NCBI GenBank assembly: GCA_022823775.1 | Contig: JAJEHI010000195.1 | Coordinates: forward strand, 1-64,000 | DNA from: Defluviicoccus sp. | Lineage (GTDB): Bacteria; Pseudomonadota; Alphaproteobacteria; MPNO01 | Direction of reading: 5' to 3' | Length of the DNA stretch: 64,000 nt | Shown: positions 53,867 through 60,489 of the stretch, piece by piece | Numbering within the stretch: the stretch's first letter is position 1 | How the letters are laid out: every line of letters starts with the position of its first letter | Notes under the pieces: model-generated | Databases searched by the model: none | Seen by the model: only the letters and a program-made list of their open reading frames with translations | What the model was told of the DNA's origin: nothing | Program-made: the position numbers and the translations under genes

Positions 53867-54412
53867 CGGGGCCGGGCCAGTAGGCCCCACACCGCTTGAC
53901 TTTCCCGCCAGCCGCGCCCTCGCCCATAGAGCGCGCTACAGGGGCGAAGGCGCTTTGCGGGTAGCTCTACGCCCCGCCGCTCGCCTCGGCCATGGGCGGC
54001 GCTCTATGGCAGTCGCGCGACTTTTTTGTTGTTGCTCTCTTCCGCTTCCCTATGATTGACGTTGGTCGATGGTGGACGGCCCCGATATGAGACCGTCCCG
54101 CGTCACGCTTCGGCACTGACTTACGGCTTTCGGGCCACCATCGACCGCGATGCGCCTTGCGGTCGGCGCGGCGAAATAGATCGCAACGCCCTTGAAAGCG
54201 GATCGAGGGCGACGCGCCCGGAAACGGCTTACACGCCAGCGCCCGGCATCCCAAAGCAACGACGCTGCATGACGCGGCGTTACAACCTTGTTGCGGGAGA
54301 CCGGGCGACCATGCTGCATCCCAAATCACTTTTGACGGCGTTCGCGCTGGCCTTGGCCTTGGTCGGCATGACCGCCCCTCCCGTTGCCCAACCCATGACG
54401 GGAGAGACTGTC
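53867..54412. other. Non-coding left end of the element, rich in hairpins
   Basis: No credible gene is seen in this stretch. Inverted repeats are ggggcc/ggcccc (53,868-53,888), ccatagagcgc/gcgctctatgg (53,924-54,009), and ggtcgatggtgg/ccaccatcgacc (54,064-54,146). The palindrome gtcgcgcgac is followed by six T (54,012-54,027), like a rho-independent stop. It could hold a structured RNA, a packaging site or the capsid promoter. An in-frame upstream extension of the capsid gene (from ATG 54,311) is described with that gene. Confidence 0.6.
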
Positions 54413-55660
54413 TTGAACAAACGACTTCAACTCGAAAGCCAGTTGCGAAAGCTGGCGAAGGAACGCCGGACGCTTGGCGACAGGCTCGGCGAAATTTCGC
54501 TCATGTCCGACGAAGAGCGGACGGACGAAATCCAGGCGGAGGCGCGCAAGGCGACCGAACAGCTTGTCGGCATCGGCCCGAAGATGGACGAGGTCGAGGC
54601 GGCGCTCGACGCCATGCCGCAAGACGTGGCGAAGGGCGATCCGGCAACCGACGAATTCGCCACGCTCAAGGCGCAGGCGTCGCGCCATGCGCTCGGAGCA
54701 ATCGCGGCGATGATGGCGGACGGCAAAAGCTCGCATAGCGACGGGCCGCTTGCCGAGTTCCAAGAGCATCACAAGCTCGCGGCGAACGTCTACCCGGTCG
54801 AATTCCTGTCCGCCCCTGCGCGCGACGCCAAGAGCATCGAAGCCGCCGCAGGTCTGACGAGCGCGCCAACGAATGTCGGCACCGGCGAAGCGCCCATCGA
54901 AACGCCGGTGTTCGCGGATGGTGACGCGGCTTTCATGGGCGTCGTGCAGCCAATCGTACCGGGCGGCGATCAAGTCTACCCGACCATTACCACGCGCCCG
55001 GACGTTGGCGGGCCGCATTCCGACGACACCGACGTTGCCGAAACGCAACTCACAATCGGAAGCGAATTGCTCGCGCCGACGCGGTTGCAGGCGAGCGTCA
55101 CCGGCCTTCGCACGCAAGAGCTACGTTTGCCGGCGTTCGAGCCTGCCATTCGCGAAACGCTGCGCGGCGCGCTTTCCGAGGCGTTCGACGACCAGTGCAT
55201 CGCCGAGCTTTTGACCGTGGCGCAAGTCGCGGCGGGCGCGGTTGAGACGTTCGCGACCGGCATCAAGCGCCTTGTGTTCGACAACGTCGAAGGGCGATAC
55301 GCGCGGCAGGAAAGCGATTTGCGCGTGCTGCTCGGCGCTTCGACGATGCAATTCCTCGCGAGCCTGTACCGCACCAACAATTCCGACGACAGCTTGCTTG
55401 ACGCCATCCGCAACCGCGCGTCAGGCGTTCGCGTTTCGGCGCATACGCCAGCCGTCGCGAACAACAAGCAAGACGCGCTAATCGCGCTCGGCGTCGGGCG
55501 ACGCGCGGCGGTATGCCCGATTTGGCAAGGCGTCGAAATCACGGTGGATCGCGTTACCGGCGCGGGCAAGGGGCAGGTCGAAATCTTCGGGGCGATGTTC
55601 GCGGCATTCAGCATCGCCGACGCCTCGGCCTTCCGCCGCGTCGAAACGCAACACGCCTGA
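54413..55660 (+). CDS. HK97-family phage major capsid protein
   Basis: A 415-residue protein. A coiled-coil N-terminal region (KRLQLESQLRKLAKERRTLGD and following, to about residue 75) resembles the scaffolding delta domain removed by the prohead protease. The HK97 fold follows, ending with SAHTPAVANNKQDALIALGVGRRAAVCPIWQGVEITVD split near residues 340-375, a strong family mark. The TTG start at 54,413 follows cgggagaga at good distance. An alternative ATG at 54,311 would add 34 residues looking like a signal peptide, which is odd for a capsid protein. Function confidence is high. Confidence 0.87.
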   Translation: MNKRLQLESQLRKLAKERRTLGDRLGEISLMSDEERTDEIQAEARKATEQLVGIGPKMDEVEAALDAMPQDVAKGDPATDEFATLKAQASRHALGAIAAMMADGKSSHSDGPLAEFQEHHKLAANVYPVEFLSAPARDAKSIEAAAGLTSAPTNVGTGEAPIETPVFADGDAAFMGVVQPIVPGGDQVYPTITTRPDVGGPHSDDTDVAETQLTIGSELLAPTRLQASVTGLRTQELRLPAFEPAIRETLRGALSEAFDDQCIAELLTVAQVAAGAVETFATGIKRLVFDNVEGRYARQESDLRVLLGASTMQFLASLYRTNNSDDSLLDAIRNRASGVRVSAHTPAVANNKQDALIALGVGRRAAVCPIWQGVEITVDRVTGAGKGQVEIFGAMFAAFSIADASAFRRVETQHA

Positions 55661-55826
55661 TCGGACAGCGCCGCTCCAAGGGCGGTTTCCGTTAGCCCGA
55701 ACCGCCCTTGCGCGAGGCGGACAGGTAAACGGCGAAAGCGCATTCCATGCGCGCGATGCACGGCATTTGCGGCGCGTGTCGGTCGCCCGAGCCTGTCCGC
55801 CCTTTCGCCATTCGGAGATATGAAAC
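55661..55826 (+). promoter_or_regulatory. Structured intergenic leader between capsid and protease genes
   Basis: This 166-bp gap contains a 10-bp stem aagggcggtt/aaccgccctt (55,678-55,709) right after the capsid stop. A second stem ggcggacagg/cctgtccgcc (55,716-55,801) encloses a small hairpin gcgcat-tcc-atgcgc. The first may limit read-through; the second may form a leader for the protease message. Confidence 0.55.
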
Positions 55827-56324
55827 ATGCAACAACTCAAATGCAGCTTCGCCGCTGACATTGCGCTTGATGGGCGCAAACTGTCCGGCGTCGCGCTTCC
55901 CTTCAACAAGGTCGGCCATCCGAGCGACGGCATACCGACCATCGTTCGCGCCGGAGCGTTCGCGCCCATCGGCGACGTGCTCCTAAACGTCCAGCATGAC
56001 GCCGGGCGCGTCATCGCCCGGACGACTGGCGGCACCATGCAGCTATCCGAGACCGACGAAGCGATCCGCCTTGAGGCGACGTTGCCCGAGACGCGCGAAG
56101 CGGACGACACAATCGCGCTCATCAAGGCGGGCGTGTTGGCCGGGCTTTCGATTGAGGCGTCGGCGCTTCGCGCGGTCACGCGCAAGGGCGTTCGCACGGT
56201 GGAGCGCGGCACCTTGACCGGGATAGCCGTTGTCGCGCGTCCGGGGTTTCAGGAAACGAGCGTCAAAGTCGCCGCGCAAAGCGGCACCGGGCGCGCGATC
56301 AATCCGCCATGGTGGCTGGCATGA
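55827..56324 (+). CDS. HK97-family prohead protease
   Basis: A 165-residue protease-fold protein (Caudovirales prohead protease, herpesvirus assemblin-like). Marks are LDGRKLSGVALPFNKVG near residue 15, FAPIGDVLLNVQHDAGRVIARTTGGTMQLSE split near 45-70 with the probable catalytic His in VQHDAGR, and the catalytic Ser region IKAGVLAGLSIEA near 108. It would cut the capsid delta domain during head maturation. Unusually it lies after the capsid gene. The next gene starts within its stop codon (ATGA). Confidence 0.86.
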   Translation: MQQLKCSFAADIALDGRKLSGVALPFNKVGHPSDGIPTIVRAGAFAPIGDVLLNVQHDAGRVIARTTGGTMQLSETDEAIRLEATLPETREADDTIALIKAGVLAGLSIEASALRAVTRKGVRTVERGTLTGIAVVARPGFQETSVKVAAQSGTGRAINPPWWLA

Positions 56325-57274
56325 GCAACGTCATACCCTTGACCGTTCGCGAAGGCGTGCCGGGCGCTTCGCCAGCGTCATACGCGAATGCTCAAGTCGC
56401 CTTCATTCGCGCCGCCGCAAATCTCTACGCGAGCGCGCTTGCCGTCGCCTCGCCAGGCGAAACGCTCGACGCCTCGACGTGCCACGCCATCGGCAAGGCG
56501 CTTGCGACGCGCGGATGGTTTACCGGCTTGATCGAGATCGACGCGGACGGCTCGCCAATCGTGACGCCGATGGACGCTTGGCTAAATCGCGGGCGGTGGA
56601 TCGGCACGACGCGGCCTTTGAATGGAGACACCGGCCTTTCCGTTTCCGCGCCGGACGACGCGGTTTTGAGCGTGCGATATGCCGATGGCGAAGCGCCGAT
56701 TGCGCGGATCAATCCGCTTGCCGACCTTGCCGCGAAGCTCGACGCGGCGATGATCGAGGAGGCAGAAACGCCAGTGCTTCGCGTCCTCGGGCTCGATGCG
56801 ACCGGCATAGCGTCCGGGCCGGATCAACGCGGCGACATTACGACCGGCGTCATGGACGCGGGCAAAGACGGATTGCGCGTTGTAACCGTGCCGGCGATGG
56901 TCGAGCAATCGCGCATAGGCAAGATCGGCCCGGAACCGGAGCGCGGCGCGGTGGAGCTACGAAAGCAAGTGCGCGAGGATGTTGAAGCCGCGTACGGCGT
57001 CCAAGGGCTTTTGTCCGATAGCGGCTCGACCGAAACGCATGGCTATTGGCGCGTCGCGACGGTGCGCACCTTCACGCCTCTTGCCATGATGATCGAGCGC
57101 GAGGCGGCGCGCAAACTGGATAGCGCGCCAGTGTTCCGGCGCGAGGCTTGGATCGCCGCGCCTCATAGCGAAGTCGCAAGGGCGACGGCACAACGCGCGA
57201 CGGCGGTGCAAAGGCTCGTCGCGGCGGGCGTCGACGTAGAGCGCGCGATTGAGATTGCGGGCTTGGCAACATGA
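56321..57274 (+). CDS. Short HK97-type portal-like protein
   Basis: A 317-residue protein. The best family hint is the C-terminal half: VELRKQVREDVEAAYGVQGLLSDSGSTE split, then WRVATVRTFTPLAMMIEREAARKLDS, and ATAQRATAVQRLVAAGVDVERAIEIAGL. This follows the order of portal proteins (pocket, wing helix, then the terminal KAG-x-s-x-eAl-aGL-like end). The N-terminal region (ALAVASPGETLD, WLNRGRWIG) is weaker. Typical portals are 380-450 residues, so this one is reduced. ATGA overlaps join it to the protease upstream and the next gene downstream. Confidence 0.68.
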   Translation: MSNVIPLTVREGVPGASPASYANAQVAFIRAAANLYASALAVASPGETLDASTCHAIGKALATRGWFTGLIEIDADGSPIVTPMDAWLNRGRWIGTTRPLNGDTGLSVSAPDDAVLSVRYADGEAPIARINPLADLAAKLDAAMIEEAETPVLRVLGLDATGIASGPDQRGDITTGVMDAGKDGLRVVTVPAMVEQSRIGKIGPEPERGAVELRKQVREDVEAAYGVQGLLSDSGSTETHGYWRVATVRTFTPLAMMIEREAARKLDSAPVFRREAWIAAPHSEVARATAQRATAVQRLVAAGVDVERAIEIAGLAT

Positions 57275-57711
57275 ATGCGATTGAGACGGAAATCGCGCGG
57301 ACATTGCGCGACGGCGGTGACGGCCATGCGCTCGCGTTGTTCCACGCCTTCGCCGCGACGCTTCGGGAGACTGGCAATCCGCGTTTGGCGTTTCACGCCG
57401 CGCGCATCGTCGGCAAGCGCATGAGCGCGCTCGACGCATTTCCCAACGTCGCGGCGATCATGGCGGGCGACGACACGCCAGCGCAATTGATCCTCGCGCC
57501 GTTGATGTTGCCGGGCGCGGCGGACGTGGAGACCAATGTTTACGCTCATGCGGCATGGGCGCGACATGAAGGCGACGCGGACATTGCCGAGGCGGTGGCA
57601 ACGGCGATTGCGGCCATGCGGCGCTTTGAGCGCGAGATCGACGCGCCGCGCCAACCGCCAGCGCCGACGATGCGGCAACAAGTCCAAGACGCTTTACAGG
57701 GAGACGATTGA
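57271..57711 (+). CDS. Unknown element protein, 146 residues
   Basis: A mostly helical, alanine-rich protein of 146 residues with no family I recognise. Segments include ALALFHAFAATLRETGNPRLAFHAARIVGKRM near the start (split for length) and a C-terminal tail rich in Pro and Gln (DAPRQPPAPTMRQQVQDA). It overlaps the portal-like gene by ATGA and precedes another small gene by one base, so it is made as part of the head operon. A small terminase-like or head accessory role is possible but not shown. Confidence 0.65.
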   Translation: MNAIETEIARTLRDGGDGHALALFHAFAATLRETGNPRLAFHAARIVGKRMSALDAFPNVAAIMAGDDTPAQLILAPLMLPGAADVETNVYAHAAWARHEGDADIAEAVATAIAAMRRFEREIDAPRQPPAPTMRQQVQDALQGDD

Positions 57712-57712
57712 C

Positions 57713-57961
57713 ATGGCGACCGGAAGCAAGACGCCCAAACGCTGGTACACGAGCGCGAAGGTGCGCGCGATGGTGCTGCAATTGGTCGAGGAAACCGGCC
57801 TATCGCCGAATGACGTGATCGAGGGGTCGCTCGCCATGGCGATCAACGCCAATGCCCGCACCGGCCAGCCGCTCTCGGCACTTGGCGGAAAGCTGAATGA
57901 CGCCGTGGCGCAATTGCGGCGGCGCACCGAACGCGAGGGGCGGGCGCATGACGGAGCTTGA
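57713..57961 (+). CDS. Unknown small element protein, 82 residues
   Basis: A basic 82-residue protein. The middle, MVLQLVEETGLSPNDVIEGSLAMAI, looks like a helix-turn-helix or ribbon-helix-helix-sized helical pair, and the end is arginine-rich (QLRRRTEREGR). It might bind DNA. The start at 57,713 follows a cagggaga site. The next gene overlaps it by 14 bases. Confidence 0.6.
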   Translation: MATGSKTPKRWYTSAKVRAMVLQLVEETGLSPNDVIEGSLAMAINANARTGQPLSALGGKLNDAVAQLRRRTEREGRAHDGA

Positions 57962-58241
57962 AATCGCCTTGTCGTCGCTCACTGGCGACGTGCCGACGAC
58001 CTTCGCCGGGCTCGACGCGCGGATGCGCCAGTGCCGCAAGGCATGGTCCGACGAGGCGCAACGCTTGGAGGATGACGCCGGGCCGGGCGCGTTGGCGGTT
58101 GCCTGGCGCGAGCTTGTCGTCCTGACCGAAAAGGCACTCGGCGACATGAAGTCGGCGAACCGCCAAGGCGGATACACGCTGGCGAGGATGAAATGGGCTT
58201 ACTGGCGGCGCGTCGCGATCCGCAGGCTCGAAGTCATTTGA
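57948..58241 (+). CDS. Unknown small element protein, 97 residues
   Basis: A 97-residue, mostly helical protein (MTELEIALSSLTGDVPTTF at the start; LARMKWAYWRRVAIRRLEVI at the basic end). I do not recognise a family. Its overlap with the gene before it and shared direction place it in the head operon. The basic aromatic C-terminus could contact DNA or membrane. Confidence 0.58.
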   Translation: MTELEIALSSLTGDVPTTFAGLDARMRQCRKAWSDEAQRLEDDAGPGALAVAWRELVVLTEKALGDMKSANRQGGYTLARMKWAYWRRVAIRRLEVI

Positions 58242-58493
58242 AACCGCACGACAGTCGCCCGGAGCGCGCGCGTGAGTGGCCATGCCCGTTTCGCGGGTAT
58301 GGCTATGCCCGGAATAGGGACCATGCGCCAGCGACCACGACAGGCGCTTTTCGGCGAAGGCGCACTAACCCCGGTGTCGTAATATGTTACGCCGAGAAAA
58401 TTGAATTCCGCCATGCGATGTGGGCGAGGCAAGTCGGCGGCGGGTCCCATCCCAACGCGGCGCGCGAGCGGCGACAAAGCGAAAGGCAAAGCG
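58242..58493. other. Intergenic gap inside the element
   Basis: No convincing gene is seen in this 252-bp gap. It contains a short dyad, cgtaa-tatg-ttacg (58,378-58,391), in a locally AT-richer patch (gaaaattgaattc follows), which could be an operator or promoter for the genes downstream. Confidence 0.45.
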
Positions 58494-58739
58494 ATGACAA
58501 CTGACGGCTTCACGCCAACCGAGATCGACGGCTACGCGAGCGTCGGTGTCGGCATGGCGCTTGACAAGGACGGCAAGCCAATCGTCGCGCTTGTCATACT
58601 GACGGAAGACGGGCGCAAATACGTCGCGCCGTTGGACTTGGAACAAGCGGTCGGTTTCGTAGGATCGTTTCGCGATGCGGCAGATCGTATGTTGATGGAA
58701 GCGATGAAGCCGGACGAATTTCCGGGCGGCAGGCAATGA
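58494..58739 (+). CDS. Unknown small element protein, 81 residues
   Basis: An 81-residue acidic protein, starting MTTDGFTPTEIDGYASVGVG, with a two-strand then helix pattern (PIVALVILTEDGRKYVAPLDLEQAVGFVGSF split). The ATG at 58,494 follows a gcgaaaggcaaagcg stretch. No family recognised. It sits just before the connector gene and may be a head or tail-joining accessory protein. Confidence 0.55.
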   Translation: MTTDGFTPTEIDGYASVGVGMALDKDGKPIVALVILTEDGRKYVAPLDLEQAVGFVGSFRDAADRMLMEAMKPDEFPGGRQ

Positions 58740-58754
58740 CGCAGGCGCGTAGCG

Positions 58755-59372
58755 ATGGCTCGCAACGCTCTTGAGATAGTGCCGATCATCGAGGCGCGTA
58801 GCGCCATGCGGCTTGTCGGCGATGACGCGCAACACGATGCGTTGATCGCGAGGTACATAGTCGGCGCGGTGGAATGGGTCGAGCGCCTTTGCCGCATCGG
58901 CATTGTCGACACTCCGCTTAGCGAAACGGTCGGCGCGCCGGCTGGCGACGAGCCGCTTGTCATCCGCCATAGGTCGCACGCCATCCGCGACGTGTCCGCC
59001 CGCCCGAGCGACGAGCCGCTGGCGACGCCTATGGCTTTGAGCCTCGCGCCCGCGACGGAAGCCGGCAAGGGCTTTTCGCTAATCGCCATGCCGGCGGGCG
59101 GTTGGCCGAATAGCTCCATGCGCGTCGACTACACGCTCACAACGCCCGCCGACGCCGTGCCAGGCGCGATCCGTACCGCGATCATCCTGCTATGCCGCGA
59201 CATGTACGACATGCGCGAGGAAGTGGGCGGATCGGGCGGCGTCGGCAGCGGCAGGCCATGGGCGGTATATGCGATGATCGCGCCTTACCGCGACAATCGC
59301 TTGACGCTGGAAGACGCCGGTTGGCCGACGCCAGCGACGCTCGACGCGTTTCCCTTGACGCCGGAAGGGTAG
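58755..59372 (+). CDS. Head-tail connector protein (gp6-like/phiE125 gp8-like)
   Basis: A 205-residue protein resembling phage head-tail connectors that form a ring under the portal. The start IEARSAMRLVGDDAQHDALIARYIVGAVEWVERL split, the central beta part, and the typical final helix PGAIRTAIILLCRDMYDMREEVG followed by YAMIAPYRDNRL near residue 180 match this family. It should join heads to tails. No tail genes are present, so tails would have to come from another phage. Confidence 0.78.
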   Translation: MARNALEIVPIIEARSAMRLVGDDAQHDALIARYIVGAVEWVERLCRIGIVDTPLSETVGAPAGDEPLVIRHRSHAIRDVSARPSDEPLATPMALSLAPATEAGKGFSLIAMPAGGWPNSSMRVDYTLTTPADAVPGAIRTAIILLCRDMYDMREEVGGSGGVGSGRPWAVYAMIAPYRDNRLTLEDAGWPTPATLDAFPLTPEG

Positions 59373-59413
59373 AGCTATGGCGTCGCCCCTCTTTTCGCGC
59401 GTTGGCGTAGGCG

Positions 59414-59505
59414 TCGAGCATCACATCAGGAACCCTCCTATTCCTCTTTTTTAAAACTACTACTTTTTTAGGTAAAAGGTATGCTAAGTGATGTTTGATG
59501 CTCGA
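59414..59505. promoter_or_regulatory. AT-rich inverted repeat region, possible promoter/operator
   Basis: Arms tcgagcatca (59,414-59,423) and tgatgctcga (59,496-59,505) flank the most AT-rich stretch of the element (cctcttttttaaaactact onward). A TATGCT box is a plausible -10 for the gene at 59,540. Confidence 0.5.
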
Positions 59506-59539
59506 TGCTTAGAGCCAGGACCAACGGAGCGCCGTCGCG

Positions 59540-60037
59540 ATGGATGACATAGAGCGCCACGCCAAAGCCGCCATACGCGAATATCTCGGGCGATGCGGCG
59601 CGCGGGAGCGTTGGGAGTTTGTCGGACGCTTCACGCCGACCAAACCGCATAGCGCGGAAGGCTGGACGCTGCTCGGCCAAATTCGCTTGCGCCGCAAAGG
59701 TCATTTCGCGCGCTTGATCGCGCTCGACGCATGGCTACATGATACGGACGGTTCGTTGCGTTGGGGTTGCGTAGTGCGGGCCGACCATCCGAACAAAGCC
59801 AAGCCGCATTTTGTCAATCGCCACCCGCGCGGGATCGTTAGCGGGCGCGGCGCGGTGTCGCCGGTCGAGGCATTTCACGCGGCGATCCGATGGGCGAGGC
59901 AAGCCGCGTTGGACGGGCACGATTGGGAGGACGACTTGCCAAAGCGGTTGCCTGACGTGGCCGGGCCGACAAGCGCGCCGCCAGTCGCGCAATTGTCGCC
60001 CGACGAATTGCCCTTGTTCGGAGCAAGCGACGAATGA
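59540..60037 (+). CDS. Unknown element protein, 165 residues
   Basis: A 165-residue protein with a compact centre rich in aromatic and basic residues (WEFVGRFTPTKPHSAEGWTLLGQIRL split; FHAAIRWARQAALDGHDWEDDL). The proline-rich acidic tail ends LPLFGASDE. I do not recognise a family. It follows an AT-rich promoter-like region, so it may belong to a separate transcript, and a ribosome site (acggagc) precedes it. It could be a helper-interference or regulatory protein, which is speculation. Confidence 0.62.
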   Translation: MDDIERHAKAAIREYLGRCGARERWEFVGRFTPTKPHSAEGWTLLGQIRLRRKGHFARLIALDAWLHDTDGSLRWGCVVRADHPNKAKPHFVNRHPRGIVSGRGAVSPVEAFHAAIRWARQAALDGHDWEDDLPKRLPDVAGPTSAPPVAQLSPDELPLFGASDE

Positions 60038-60055
60038 CAGCCAAGGGAGATTGCT

Positions 60056-60316
60056 TTGACGCCGCTCGACGAAGGCTATGCGCTGGCGGCGCTCCATGCG
60101 ATAGAGGAATGCGCCATCATGCTCGATGCGCCGTTGCGCGCCGCGTGGATCGAACAAGCCCGCGCGGCGATGGCGCTCATGCGCGACGCGACGCGCGCCG
60201 TACAGGATGAATTGATCCACGACCTTGTTGTCCAAGTGCCAACGGACGACGCGCGCTACGAATGCGCGCGCGGGCTAATCGGCGCGGTCGTCCGGCATCT
60301 TGGCGGCGCGCTTTGA
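60056..60316 (+). CDS. Unknown small element protein, 86 residues
   Basis: An 86-residue, all-helical acidic protein (ALAALHAIEECAIMLDAPLR; AAMALMRDATRAVQDELIHDL). Start TTG at 60,056 is inferred from the aagggaga site six bases upstream. It follows the 165-residue gene by 18 bases. No family recognised. Confidence 0.55.
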   Translation: MTPLDEGYALAALHAIEECAIMLDAPLRAAWIEQARAAMALMRDATRAVQDELIHDLVVQVPTDDARYECARGLIGAVVRHLGGAL

Positions 60317-60330
60317 AACAACAGGGACGA

Positions 60331-60489
60331 ATGACAGAGGCGGAAAGGCAATATTGCCCGTCCGCCCCTCCGCTCACGGCAATTCTCGGCGACTTCGTTG
60401 CGCCTGGCCGTAGCCAAGTGCGACGAGATCGCCGAGAATTGCGCTTTAGCTTGTTGCGCTTGTCAGGAAATCCGCCCATTCGGCCATGA
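60331..60489 (+). CDS. Possible very small protein, 52 residues
   Basis: A 52-codon frame starting MTEAERQYCPSAPPL after an acaggga site. It overlaps the inverted repeat at 60,379-60,442 and the 3' end of the integrase gene. The second half is arginine-rich as expected for chance frames. It may not be real. Confidence 0.2.
   Translation: MTEAERQYCPSAPPLTAILGDFVAPGRSQVRRDRRELRFSLLRLSGNPPIRP
60379..60442. terminator. 14-bp inverted repeat between convergent element genes
   Basis: Perfect arms gcaattctcggcga (60,379-60,392) and tcgccgagaattgc (60,429-60,442) with a 36-base spacer, just past the 3' end of the integrase. It may be a two-way transcription stop or a protein-binding site. Confidence 0.5.

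Noticed and set aside
57713-57961. Small terminase subunit.
   Set aside because: The size and possible helix-turn-helix would allow it, but there is no specific motif, and no large terminase is nearby to support it.
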